This document shows, one piece after another, positions 10,325 to 22,400 of a DNA stretch of 64,000 nt. The DNA comes from Alentia gelatinosa. Its lineage: Eukaryota > Annelida > Polychaeta > Phyllodocida > Polynoidae. How positions within the stretch are numbered: position 1 is the first letter of the stretch; each line of letters starts with the position of its first letter. The stretch is from positions 62,312,841 through 62,376,840 of the forward strand of contig OX465584.1 in NCBI GenBank assembly GCA_950022655.1, written 5' to 3'. The notes beneath the pieces are model-generated. The model saw nothing but the letters and a program-made list of their open reading frames with translations. It was not told the origin of the DNA and searched no databases. A program made the position numbers and the translations under genes.

Positions 10325-12004
10325 CATCTTAAAGTGAGTTTTATAGAGCCCGACATTAGGAGTACAACTCTTCTCAAAGCCGTGTCTGGAAGCTGCCATT
10401 GCGCGCTCTGGAAAGTGTGGAGGGAAGCTCAGTCCTTCAAGTGGTGCTTCTCAGAACTGGCATTAGATTTATTAGTTCTCACCTTTCAAAGTTCCTGGTG
10501 CCTATAATATGATTATGGAATGAATATGTGAATGTATTCTTGCTGCTCGTTGATTTTGTCATTCAAAGTAATATCCGTTTTGTCCATACACTCTGATTGG
10601 TATTGTTATAGGTGATAGTGTCACTAAGTGTGTTTTGGAAATCAATTAATCTTTCTGCCAAGAATGCAGATCATAAAGGATGTTCTCACACTATCAAACT
10701 GTTTGTCTAAAAACACTGATAATTCTGGAAATTTCAGTTATATTTCCGACTTACTGACCTATACTTAGTACTGAATAAGTTACAACTTTCCTCAGGTCAA
10801 AAATAAACTTGACACATGATTCCCATATAATTGAGGTCTCTAAAATATATGACGATATAGTTGAGAAATCACATAGCAAAGGAAGCGATTCTAATTTCAT
10901 CACAATTTTATTGTTGGTTGGCTATGGTCACTATATTGATTAATTCCGATGTGTTTTGCACAGGTCTGGTCAATTCAAAAAATGATAGATTACCGGACTC
11001 ATTCTTTTTCCAGTGCAATGAATAAAAAACGATCTATAACTCTTGTAAGGAGAATTTCAATAATATCTGCTGGGGAGACATCATGTTTACAGGATAAAAA
11101 GGTAGTTTTTGAATTAATAAACGTATATCAGGTGATAGGCAACTGAGTGTACCAGTGGTTCAGATAACGTTGAGGTACTCTGTAATATGAGTGAATAGCA
11201 AACAGTAGAACGATTGACATAGATACTGACGGTTTGGAGGGCTAGGTGTTCCATGGACAAATAACTATAGATTATCAAATAATGAGCAGCAACAACAACC
11301 GTTTGGAGTTTTTGGTTGTTCATTACCAGTACCCAGACCGTCACTATTAATGACTGGCTGTGGCTCGTTATATAGGAGCCTGTTAATAATCTAGGATTGT
11401 ACATGAAGATCCTTTTCTGAAACTTGTACAAGGGTTATCGTTAAGTAAAATTTTAGTCTGTTCCCTATGGCAGTATTGGCTATCCATAAGGCCATCCATA
11501 AGTGATGCCATAGAGGGGTCCGTCTTGTAATCTAGAATCATACAACTCATCTAAGCCACATGCCATAAGTGACATCTGTGGGTACAGCACCACTCAAATG
11601 CTTTTACAAAATATACTGCAGTGCTATCAGATCTTCTGTCATTGGTCATGGTAATTGTTGCGAATATAAAACACCACCACAGTTATGCAAACCTCTTCTT
11701 TTTTTTTTATAGATATTCTGTATGTTGAAAATTCCACAGAAAACAAGACAAGTTGACTTTTGATTAAAAATGGTTTATTCGGGGATAATTATGCATCGAG
11801 ATAGGGGGCGGTATTTTAGAGATGTTTGCAACGTTTTGTTGGATTTAATCAATCCATGTTAATCAATCAATGTGAACATATATTTCGACCTGCAACTAGG
11901 TCTATGAAATACTTCTTAATAATGATCCGGAAACAGTTGCAGAAACACTGCTTGATCTTTGATAATCACACCTACAATAATCGTCACCACAAACCACCAC
12001 CGAG
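10325..12004. other. Intergenic, no gene seen
   Basis: About 1.7 kb of AT-rich sequence. A 105-codon minus ORF at 11114-11431 has no recognisable domain and is not called. Confidence 0.4.
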
Positions 12005-12010
12005 TACTCT

Positions 12011-12293
12011 ACAAAAGACATACACAAAGGTTTCAACACTGTAGATATAATTTCATAAGTCTCATTAGATATCGTCCTTAACTGCTATCAATAGATATAG
12101 TCCTTAAATGTTATCAATTAGTCCTTAAATGTTATCAATAGATACAGACCTTAACTGCTATTAAGTACTAACACATATAATACTGCTTGCCCTTATGGTA
12201 TTTCTTACTACATGTTTATGTCTATTGAATGACTGAACTAAAATAAGCTTCTCAATATCCGGTTATATTCTCTCATAAGGTACTTAAATACTC
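12011..12293. repeat. Duplicated block, copy without insertion
   Basis: Shares blocks with 12786-12912 plus 13430-13560: ACACAAAGGTTT, CACTGTA, then TAGTCCTTAA/GCTATTA microrepeats, TACTAAC, and TTTATGTCTATTGAAT. It preserves the unoccupied TTAA at 12161-12164 that is filled by a MITE in the other copy. Confidence 0.7.
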
Positions 12294-12330
12294 CACTGTA
12301 AAGCTTATCAAATTCTTCATTCATTAGTAG

Positions 12331-12781
12331 GATACTTATTATTCGTAGAGTTTCCTAATACTACCTTCGGAATATGCGGAGCCACTGCTTTATGAGTGAA
12401 TCAAAGGAGCTGACAGTAAAACATCCTTAGACTCCTATTCTGTTATTCATGTAATTTCTAAACTAAATATCATCAACAAACTCAATTAGAACAAAATGCA
12501 TAGAAATCTATGAAGGTTCAGATAAAATTTTCGTCTTCGGATCTGAGTATCCTTCTTTGACTTTATCTGGCAACTTGTAGATTCAATAAAGGCTGTAGAG
12601 ATAAAAACAACTTCAATAAGAGGTGCATAATGTTTAAAATAAGAAGCTAAAGTTGATAATGCAATACAATCAAATATTTCTGGCTGTTATAGATGTCTGA
12701 TTTTTTTAAAGTCAGGTATTTTTTGCGAATTTTTAGGAACTTCCTTTGATTTTAATCGTCATTATGAAATACTGAACAGTA
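12331..12781. other. Intergenic, no gene seen
   Basis: AT-rich spacer between the two duplicated blocks. Confidence 0.4.
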
Positions 12782-12785
12782 TTCT

Positions 12786-13560
12786 ACAATGGGCATACAC
12801 AAAGGTTTTAACACTGTACATATAGCTTCTTAAGTCTCGGTAGATATAGTCCTTAACTGCTATTAATATAGCCCTTAAATGCTATTAAAATATATATAGC
12901 CCTAGCCTGCTGTTAAAAACATATCGGAAAATTAGGCTTGAAAATTCAAACCAATGGAATTTTCCTGAAATTTGAATATATAATGATCTCTAAGTGTTGT
13001 GAACAACTTATCTAACGTAAAACCAGGGGTCACCGTGCTAGTTTTTGATTTAGAGATCACTATTATGACAGTTTTATGAAAGAATATATAGAAGTTCTGC
13101 GAAGTTGCTTTTTACATAGTAAAACCCATGTTATTTTCCTTAAACGTTCACAGAATATTGTAGATGTTTAAAACTATACATTTTAGTTAAAAAACCAGAG
13201 GTCACCTTCCTTCTTTTTGAAAGGATTAAAGAAAACTACAATTTTAAGTACATTACCTGGAAATCAATCAAATGTAAATAAGCCTTTTGTACCTATCAAA
13301 ATTGGATAAACTAAACAAACGTTAAATTTACTCATTTAGAATGAATTTCAAAGAACCAGTGTTGCCCTAAATTGACAATTCTTAAAAATCACCAGGTGGC
13401 GCCTGCATAAATTGTAGGATATGCCTTAACGTACTAACAGTCACGGCGTTAGGATGAATATAATACTTGCCTTTATGATACTTCATATGTTTATGTATAT
13501 TGAATCACTCGACTTAAATAATAATCTTCTCTATATCCGTCTATATCCACTTATTATGAT
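12786..13560. repeat. Duplicated block, copy carrying a MITE
   Basis: Left part 12786-12912 and right part 13430-13560 are together homologous to 12011-12293. They are separated exactly by the TTAA-flanked element at 12917-13425. Confidence 0.7.
12917..13425. mobile_element. TTAA-flanked MITE (509 bp), copy 1
   Basis: Flanked by TTAA at 12913-12916 and 13426-13429, with imperfect terminal inverted repeats (left AAACATATCGG; right, reversed, GGCATATCC). The paralogous block has one TTAA at the same position, so TTAA is the duplicated target. A relative lies at 62960-63438. TTAA targets are typical of piggyBac and Kolobok elements; which of the two this is cannot be told. Confidence 0.8.
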
Positions 13561-13939
13561 GAGTACATGAGTTTAAATCAGCGATAGGCATGGCGGTCGT
13601 ACATCACTGGGTAACCTACTGAGATGTTGCCACCTGACAGATCACACCAACACCACATGACCCCGAAAAGTATAGGATCTTAATCACTTACCCTTATAAA
13701 TACCAGAAGGAACATACTATCATGCCTACTCAAGATTCCCAGCAAATCATGAGTACATATTACTGTATTTGGAGAACCACAGACAAATAGTGTCATATGT
13801 ATTCATATTAGAAACTGGTGATGGCTGTCTGGATCTGTAGTGGCATCAGATATTAGAGATATGTCCAGACTGAGGTCCTACTCCTGTCCCATCTTGTAGT
13901 CATTCATCTTGATAGCTTTGTGTTTTATTCTTAATCTTG

Positions 13940-14708
13940 TTAAAATTGTGTAGATTCACTTATTGGAATGTTGTTGTCTGTGGGACAGACATCCTGGTCA
14001 CCAGTTTCTGTCATCGATATCTGTTCATAGTTGCCTGTGGGACAGACGTCCTGGTCACCAGTTTCTGTCATCGATATCTGTTCATAGTTGCCTGTGGGAC
14101 AGACGCCCTTGTTACCAGCTTCTGTGAACCATGTCAGTTGATCAACCAGCATATTCCTTGATTTACAGTTTTTCATTCCTAAGAGCTTCTTTATCAGGAC
14201 TTCACTTGCAGCAAGATCATGATTGGATAGCTTTATGGTTGTTGACTGGAGGACCACTGGCAGTTTTTCCTTTAAATACTTGTTGAGGAATGTATCCAAG
14301 TCCTCTAACTCTGCCGTTCCATATTGTACTGTAATCTGTTTGCATTGATTCAAAGCTAATGCTCGGTCTGGCAGAGATCCCAATAGACCTTTCAATGGAG
14401 TAGTTGAGTTCAACCATATTTCGACATGCCGTGTGGGCCATTGATGGGTAACCTCCTTGAGCAGGTGGGTCCATGAGTGGCTTGACCAAACATCACTAAG
14501 GGGTTCCCCCCATTTATCAACATGCTGGTTGATATTTAACTCTATTGTCTTTATGTTATGCTGGGTTAATAGTGGGTGACGTTTAACACCCTCATCTATT
14601 GCCTCTTCACAGTCTAAAGGTGTCCATGCAGACACCTTCATTCTAGAGCGATTTTTACTTATCTCTGCCCAACGTGTCTCTCCAACAGCAGACACTGTGG
14701 CGGGGAAC
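13940..14708 (-). CDS. NLR last exon: C-terminal region with tandem repeats
   Basis: Acceptor TTCTTCAG with one nucleotide completing the codon, 255 residues to the stop at 13940. The first ~190 residues alternate short hydrophobic strands and helices (HNIKTIELNINQ, CKQITVQYGT, TTIKLSNHDLAASEVLIKKLL), possibly degenerate LRR-like units. The last ~60 hold 19-residue repeats with the core VCPTGNYEQISMTE. Confidence 0.8.
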
Positions 14709-17700
14709 CTGAAGAATCAACCAGAACAACCCTTAGAAAAGGCATAACTCTGGGCATGTTATGTATCAAACTGGATTCATCTCAATAGTAGCCGCAATGT
14801 TAACAAATTTCAATAAGATGAATTTCTGTCATGCTGACCTTTTTGGAATCTCATGAAACTGGGTGTGTCTTTTTAAAGAAACCCCTTTAAAACTTATTAA
14901 CTGGTTTTGATAATGTGCAGGGGTCTCAATTTACTTCAATGAACGGTAAATGCATATAATTGTGAGTCAGACCAAAGAGATGCACAGCAGGAGAATGCAG
15001 AAGATATGTCAGAGTTCATACAAATATAAAGATTACTGCTAAGATGTTTATGTAGGTAATACACGGGATATATACCTCTATCTTAATGTCTTCTTTAAAT
15101 TGGATGAGGCTGCTTTCATATTCTAAACAGTGAGTAGATGCTATGACTGCAGAAAATGGTATCACATAACCTGACCTATTGATGGCTTGGAGGAGACAAT
15201 TGTTAGGAAAGTTCACCATACTCGCTGACAAAATCTTTGAAATGGACCAAATGGGTTTTATTTTGTATAGGACTACAGCCTGTTTAAACGTTTTCTGTTG
15301 CTATCAGCAAGAAAACTGTATGTAGCTATTAAGCTTAAGGTGAACAACTTCTTCAGATATGTCGTCTGACCTTTATATGTTGGAAACTTATGAACCGCAC
15401 TCACCCCAACGTGTGTTTTGATTTAGAAGGAAGCATTTTGAGATAAGTGTTTTTGGCGATATCTTCCATCTTGAGAATGGGGCATATTTTGAGACAATTT
15501 GCCATATGACGAAGAGTGCCATTTGATTCCAGGTTCCTGAACCAAGTTGAGTCTCTCAGTATTTGAGGGTATTTGTCAAAGGCATTGTTGATCTTGTAGC
15601 TGATAGCAGAAACATTTTTTCTAGGTGGTTTGTCATTATATATATCATCCCGAAGGGTTTTGATTTTCATCTCGTCCGACAGGTGCATTAGATCGTAGAG
15701 AGTTTTGTTCATAGTACATTTTGATTTGTCAAATTGTAGAATAAGTATACTACGGATCATGATTTGAATGCAATCAGTGTCATTTTCTTGCAAGGGTAAC
15801 TGCAACATCATCAGTTGAAGATTTCTGAAAGATTTTCTGCTGCAAACCATCAGAATCACTGACAGTTTATATTTTGCCTTGAGCTTGTTGATGTAACAAC
15901 TTGCAAAATATTCATAGATCATTTCATGACAAAATGAATACTTTGCCTTCTTTTCATCACGTCCATCTGTTTTCTTCAAAAAGACACGATAGTTGTCAAC
16001 GATTTTGAATTTCTTCAGAAGTTTTTTAGAAAACCTTTTGAGACCACCCAGGAACCCATACATACACAGTCTGTAGAATGCATGTGATTCCTCCTCCTTC
16101 ACAGTTTTATCCTTCTTTATGGTGAGGTATCTTTCCAGCTCCCCAAACAGTTTTGGAATACTGAATGAACTATCTTCTCTCCTGAGTTTTAAGCTCCCTC
16201 TCAATGTTTGTTCACAGAAGATGCGCAGTCTTATAGGATTGCTAAGCACTGCTTTGAGACTTTCTGAGTTCAACGTTACATAATCAATGAGTAACTGCTT
16301 TTGCTCACTTCTTGATCCCTGATCTAGGTTGCAAAAACGCTTGACATAATCTATGCCTTGTTCAACTGTGTAATCTTCTAGCACAAGAAACCGATCAAAC
16401 AGTTTGGTCTCGACTGGGTATGAGTCTGTTCTGGCAGTTATCAATACAGTGGGACCTCCTCTTTTGTGTTTCAAGTCCACAAATTTGTTTATTTCATCAA
16501 GGATGTTTTTGTCCTCTACTTCACCGATGTTATCGATGACAATGACTGCCCTAAACGTATATCCTTCCAGAGCATGTTTCAACAACGAATCAACACCAGA
16601 ATGTTTGCACCGGAGTTCGTTCTTGATAGCATCCTCCAATTTATCTTTAAAAATTAGAGCGTCTAGATAGATCCATAGGGAACTATCAGTGGGATGCAGT
16701 TCATTGTTCTTTAGCTTCTCAAGAATAATTTTACAGTTTGAATATACAAGATGCTTGACAAAGTTAGTTTTGCCTTGGCGTGCTCCTCCATATAACAAGA
16801 CTGTTCTAGGAGGGTTTGAGTCATCTAAACTTCCACAGATCCTACTGATGCGATCTACTGGTATATTAAGGTTCATTCTGAAAGAAAATTAGTATTATTA
16901 TTCTTTGAAATTATCATAATACATGTGCATGTCAGAAAGTATTCAATATGAATTAGATTCAGAGTTGTAAATGCAAATGCGACGCAAGTGGTCATGACCA
17001 AAAGTGTAAACAAGTCTTCTTAGATTCAAAACATTTGTATGGCCTAGGAACGGTTTATAGAAAGTATAGTATAGAGTATGTATCGCAACTCCATTGAAAA
17101 AAAGTTTCATAAGGCCTACTTACTGTTTACTAGCCTTTGTTTGAGGATTAGCTGTTATGTGGCACCTTGTGATGTCAATGTCAATGATAACATCGTCAAT
17201 GGGATTATCCTCAAATTCTGGAAAGTATCTCCAATTCCAGTGATTGACTAAGTTCTCACAGTGTTCAGGAATTTCTAAACAAACCAGATTTTCAGTATAA
17301 TTAGTTTGAGATGTTTTACAAAAATGCAATCCAAGAAAGTTAGTTTAGGTACTTTTGCATACAATTTCTTTAATTAGTTTTCTTAGAAAGTATATCAATA
17401 AACATATGTACAATTTAATTTGTACCCAGTGATCTATTCCAGACAAAACTACGTTATGCCATAACCGTGGTATACAGTTGCACCATGTTAAGTCTATGGA
17501 GATTTATATGAGGGGTAGGATAATACCAGGTCTGCACACTTCACGAGCTATGATATAAATGCTCCATTACTGCTAGATATCAGAAGAGGATGGTGAAGAG
17601 ATTATCTGCCTTTCCTGTGGAAAGGGTGCATGGTAAAAATAGCATAGAAAATGACAGATAGGCAGTGGAATTATTATAAAAAAACGTTCACTCCCTTAAG

Positions 17701-18341
17701 TACCTCCTAGACAATCTGATGACAATGGTGCTGTATGGGTATCATCTGTGTAGACATCAGGTGACTTGGGAATTAGGTGCTTTTGATCAGTCAGGGCAAT
17801 TGCCTTCATCAATGCGTGATAATGCCAAATCTGGTTTTTTTCTATGAAGTCCAGGAGTCGGTCAACTTTTCGACGGTTTGTAGCATTAAGCTGGAATAAA
17901 AGATACTTCAACAATAACAATTGTGATGGATGTGAAAATAGCCTAACATGTTTTCATACTGTGGCCAGAATAATTATCAAATAAATCTTGTTGATCTACC
18001 AGAAGGTAAGGTGATCATGAGATGGGAGGTAATCCATTAATATCAAATCCTTTCAGGTGATCATCCTAAATCAAATTTAGCATTTTTGTTTGGTAAAAAC
18101 TTGATTGAACTTCCCATGCACTTAAGAAGAATGGATTTTACCTCCATTTCTTCAACATCATGGCTTCCAAGAACATGCAGTTCCATCAAATGTGCCCAGA
18201 GGTTTTCAAGGTGGAGGTTTTTCCTGAGTTTCACTCGGGCTTGATTGAGTACCTCTTTGTATGGACTTTCAATGACGAGACCTTGCTCCTCTGTATTGGC
18301 TTTGTCCCAAAGAGGGAGGCGCGCCCCTTCCGCTGCCATAC
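13940..18341 (-). CDS. CARD-NACHT NOD-like receptor gene (six exons)
   Basis: Exons on the minus strand: 18142-18341, 17704-17890, 17124-17274, 15405-16877, optional 15065-15220, 13940-14708. All junctions keep frame, giving about 977 residues with the optional exon (925 without) from the ATG at 18337-18339. A CARD spans residues ~27-107 (LNQARVKLRKNL, then RKVDRLLDFIEKN...HALMKAI). NACHT: Walker A GGARQGKT at ~209-216, Walker B VIVID at ~290-294, sensor-1-like TVLITARTD, the NPIRLRIFCE helix at ~392-401, and the winged-helix end YSFCHEMIYEYFASCYI at ~492-508. Downstream there is no clear LRR; the last exon has weak strand/helix periodicity and ends in 19-residue repeats. Family knowledge: NLRs are cytosolic sensors that oligomerise through NACHT and signal by CARD contacts. 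Ligand and partners are unknown. The true 5' end may lie upstream, because the frame stays open to 18459. Confidence 0.88.
13977..14130. repeat. 57-bp in-frame tandem repeat in the NLR gene
   Basis: The word GGGACAGAC recurs at 13982, 14039 and 14096, an exact 57-bp period. Two units are nearly identical and the outer ones partly degraded. The period equals 19 codons, so copy-number change preserves frame. Confidence 0.9.
15065..15220 (-). CDS. NLR optional cassette exon (156 nt)
   Basis: Acceptor GCGAG|TATGG and donor CC|GTGTAT give a 52-codon, phase 2-2 exon. It encodes MVNFPNNCLLQAINRSG... and ends in KIEVYIP. A stronger-looking donor (GAG|GTATAT at 15075) would break the frame with the last exon. 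Exon 4 also joins the last exon directly in frame, so this exon may be skipped. Confidence 0.45.
15405..16877 (-). CDS. NLR exon 4: complete NACHT NTPase and winged-helix region
   Basis: A 1473-nt exon with acceptor TTTCAG and donor GG|GTGAGT. It holds the whole nucleotide-binding module: P-loop GGARQGKT, Walker B followed by NIGEVED, sensor-1-like TARTD, helical-domain NPIRLRIFC and YSFCHEMIYEYFA. It is a single uninterrupted frame, as is usual for NACHT exons of invertebrate NLRs. Confidence 0.92.
17124..17274 (-). CDS. NLR exon 3: linker
   Basis: Acceptor TTGTTTAG, phase 1 in, phase 2 out (donor CA|GTAAGT). It encodes an acidic linker containing DDVIIDIDITRCHI between CARD and NACHT. No domain is recognised. 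Confidence 0.8.
17455..17530. repeat. Dispersed repeat end (ATTAGGGGTAGGATAAT type), copy 1
   Basis: Matches 43366-43468 and 54488-54580 in the order TATGCCA, GTTAAGTCTATGG, then GGGGTAGGATAATA. It lies in the intron between NLR exons 2 and 3. Confidence 0.55.
17704..17890 (-). CDS. NLR exon 2: CARD helices 5-6 and linker
   Basis: Acceptor TTATTCCAG, phase 0. It encodes LNATNRRKVDRLLDFIEKN then HALMKAIALTDQKHL, the second half of the CARD, and an acidic linker. Donor GGAG|GTACTT, phase 1. Confidence 0.85.
18142..18341 (-). CDS. NLR exon 1: N-terminus and CARD helices 1-4
   Basis: Begins after a possible acceptor (TTTTTAG) at 18342-18343, or is the first coding exon with ATG at 18337-18339. 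It encodes MAAEGARLPLWDKAN and the first half of the CARD (LNQARVKLRKNLHLENLWAH). The donor is GAG|GTAAAA, phase 0. Confidence 0.75.
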
Positions 18342-19438
18342 CTAAAAATGCACATTCAAATACTGAACTGGTTTGACCTTGAGAAGTGGAGTGGCATGGC
18401 ATTGAACTTCCATAATGTATGATAAAGTCCTGCGGTCGTCTGAACTGCAAATTGGGCATTTAGGCTATTTGGGTAGGCTAGCTGGGAGAAAAAAATGTGT
18501 ACGGGGACATCATATTTTAGTGTTCACTTGGGCCAGAACAGCTGGTGCCACCTTACAGTTCCCCTTTTTGTTCCACTGTATATGTATTTGTATACAAATA
18601 GAACTTGTTCTGTAGTGCGGCACAGAAATACTTGTGGGATATCTGTCTCGATAATGACAAGGACTATTTAGATTAATGGAATTAAGGGTAACCCAGATAC
18701 AGACCGGATCTATGAATATAAACTCTACTAAATCGAGATGGCCAGTGATTAAATATGACATTAAGTACATTCTCGTACTTTCGTTTTACCTGATCCAGAC
18801 AATGTCTTCTTTCCCAATCGTTTGACTTGCTTGATAACTGTTGCTACAACAGCTTCTTATCCCTAAATTATCTTCAATTCACCACTTGACCTTTGTTACC
18901 GACACTTGTAGGTATGACCATGATATCCTTAGCAAACATTGACACGATATCAGATGAGCAAAATCATTTTGATTGATACCTATAATTTATCTGTCTTCAT
19001 ATTAACAAGGACCATTGAGATATCTGTAAGCGATGGTAACCAAGATACAGAACTGGTCTATAGATAAATACACAATAGCACCATGATTTCGATCTGAGTG
19101 GCTGTATTCTCTGCATAGTTGACACAAAGTAAAACTCAAAGCGATAGGGAGGAGTATTATGTAGTGTCAACTACAAGCAGAATACTGTAATGTTGTATTT
19201 ATTACTCACCTTATGAGTATTCATTAGGGAAAGAAATCTTCTAAATTTGACGCAAGTGCTGTGCATTGTATACATAAGTTAGTTCCCATAATGCCCGTCA
19301 GGTGGCCCAAAAAGCTAGGAGATTCCAGAGGTCCGTATTCTATTCAGTAGCGATCTGTAGGCTCCATAGGCTTAGCATGGAGACTCCGTATTAGGTTGAT
19401 AATAAATCAAGATAATCAGTGATTAGATTTTATATTAG
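18342..19438. other. Upstream of the NLR gene; two copies of a ~65-bp repeat
   Basis: Copies of a repeat (ATAATGACAAGGAC...GGTAACCCAGATACAGA) lie at ~18650-18715 and ~19000-19063; a third is at 24819-24870. No further coding exon or clear promoter is identified. Confidence 0.5.
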
Positions 19439-19453
19439 TTTTATATACGTTTT

Positions 19454-22400
19454 GTTTTTTTTATATGAGAAGCGTTTATTTATCATCACACATCAACAAC
19501 CGCAGCACAATACATCATATTTTACAATAAACTCCCCTTTTTCAAATGGGGCATCAGTTCAACCTTTGTGGTCATTAACTCGCTCTCTTTGTTTTTGTTT
19601 TTTTTTATTATTTAGTAAAGGAATTCTATCCAGCTAGCTAACTAATTAATTAGAAATTTGCCACCCTGTCGCAGAAAAGTCTAACAGTTTTTAACTCTTG
19701 ACTCTTAGTGTTCGGTGGATATCTGGAGTGAAGTTCCTAGTCAAAAGAGACTAGGAGAAGAACCCCCGTAATTTCCTGTGGAGAGGAGAAAAAACTTCAG
19801 CCAGTCTGGGTTACTTGGGCGCTGTGGAGATAATGGGACAATGCTGTGGGCTTGTCCAAGGACAACAACATAACAGAGCAGACAGGAATGAAGAAAAAGG
19901 AAAAAGTTCATATAATGACGAACGGGACAGGACATTGTAAAGAAGAATAGGAAGGGAAGGCGCCACCACTCAAACTACTTAAACATTTGTTAAGCCTCAT
20001 CACAGTTCTTTGTACAATTTATCCAAGAACTTAGATTTCTTTTCCTCCCCCACTACCTTACAGGCCGTTATCTATTCCAACATCTTATACTTTAGCTCCT
20101 TGAATATGGTAGCATCTAGATAGTTGGAGTGGAAAAGTTTCTGTCTGTGTATAAATGCTTTGGCATGCAGCACAATGAAGTTAGCCAGTTTTACATTTCT
20201 GTTCACCGATGGGCTTGAGACAAAGTAGCCCAGTAAAATATCTTTGAGGGAAACATTTAAGATATCATCTCCTAATATAATGGATGTCCATTTTTTAAGG
20301 GAGGCCCAAAATTCCCCCACTGCCCTGCATTCTAAAAAGAAGTGTACAATATTGTCTTCTTTATTGCAGTAAGAACATTCAGGGGAGGGGACAATTCTCC
20401 TTTATGCTAAGTATCTATTACAAGTAATAGTTCTGTTTAGAATTCTGTACTGGAGAATACGGGTCTCTCGAGAGGTTCGGAAGGAGAGGGAACAGATCTG
20501 CTCCCAATCCCTCTGGTCTAAGGGGAGGTCCCGAAAGGTAAGATTCCATTTGGTTCTGGTCTTCGGAATTTTAGCTCTCATGTCGAGGAATAATTTATAC
20601 ATTCTTTTATTACACATTTGTAGAATATCTTGTGGGGATTCCTCCGGAATCTTTACAAGAATATGTGGTCCCTTGAGATTCATCCCCTGTTGTTCCAGGT
20701 CATGTAACCATGGGATAGATGACCTAACGGAGGTAATGTCTAGGAAAGAAAGTCTTGTACCATATTTAGAGTTGATCTCCGACTCTGACATGAACCTCTC
20801 ATTGTTAAACAGGTGTCCTACTTGGTTAATTCCTGCGAGTGACATATGTCTCTGAGTGGATGAAGCTAGGCTAGTTTTTTAAAACATGTTGTTCCATAGA
20901 CGTTCATTGAAACACTCCATATCATCACGAGGAGGACTGTTGTAAAATTTGTTCCACACGTTCATCACTGACTGATAAGAACCGTCAGAGGGGTAAAGTT
21001 TAGTCTTCACATTCTTTCTCAAAAAGAAGAGGAAGGGAGATTCATGAACTGAGTACCTTTCTCTGAACAAGAAGGTCCAATTTCTTCCTTCACTTAAAAC
21101 TAGCCTACGTACCCATTGGAGTCTTGATGACTGTACCATTACCCTTAGATCTAACAGCTTCAGACCTCCATCTCTAATATCCATGGTCAAAGTATCAAAT
21201 GCAATTTTGGAGGAACCTCCTTTCCATAGGAAGCCAGTCACAATGTTCTGGAATGCTTTCAGGACCTCCCCCGGTATGAAAATGTTCAGAGCCGGGTAAA
21301 GGATAATTGGAATCATCAGAGAGTTGACTACACAGATTTTTCCTTTCAGGGATAAATTCCTATGAGCCCAGCTGTTGGCAATAGTTTTACTTCTGGCTAA
21401 TTTCTCTGCAAAATTCCATTCAATGTGTTTCTCCATATTGAGATGCCTACTAAAAACAAGGCCCAGAATCTTGATTTCTGAGACTTCTTTGAATTTGCAA
21501 TGAATTCTATTACTATACTTGGTGTTAAAGGGAAGAATTTTAGATTTACTTTCATTGAGTTTGAGACCAGAAAAGGATCCAAACTGGTCAATGACCTGTA
21601 GTAAGGTATTCAAGGATGCCTGATTGCGGATAAAAAGAGTTACGTCATCTGCGAACATGGTAAGTTTGGTTTCACCCCAAGGGGTTTGAAGCCCCTCGCT
21701 TGTTTCCGTATTTCTGATTATGTGCGCCATGACTTCAGTTGTCAGAATAAATAAAAAGGGGGAAATGCAACAACCTTGTCTAACACCCCTGGATGGCTTA
21801 AACTATCCCATTGTAAATCCATTGTAAATAACACATGATTCCTGACCTTTGTAGATCAGTTTCACCCAGTCGATAAAATAGTCACCAATTCCACACAGTC
21901 TTAAACTCCTTATGATTGCGGGCCATGTGACAGAGTCAAAAGCCTTCCTAAAGTCTAAAGAGACCAATCCCCCCTTCCCAAAGAGGATCATCATATCAGA
22001 GGACATCATCAATAATTGGTACCCAAATATCTCCCCCTGATGAACGCAGTCTGGTCGTGGCTTACCAGGGAGCCAATCCCTCTTCGTAATCTGATAGCCA
22101 AAGCCTTGGTCAAGATTTTATAATCAGTGTTTAACACAGTTATTGGCCTCCAGTTCCGTAAGTGACACCTGTTTTCTTTTGTTTTGGGAATGAGGGTGAT
22201 GACATCCCTCTTCTGTTCTGTACCCAATTCACCAGTTTCCAGGGAGTAAACTAAAGAGTCAAAAAGAGCCACCAATTTGACATTGATCTGGATGGGACAA
22301 TGATCAGACAGAAAGGAGAAGTCTATAGTGCAGAAGGGAATTCTATTATTAAGGGACTCCGAAATAAACCAATAGTCTAGTCTGGAGGCCTGCTTATTTC

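Noticed and set aside
11114..11431. 105-codon minus ORF
   Set aside because: Hydrophobic but without domain motifs or gene context; consistent with chance in AT-rich DNA.
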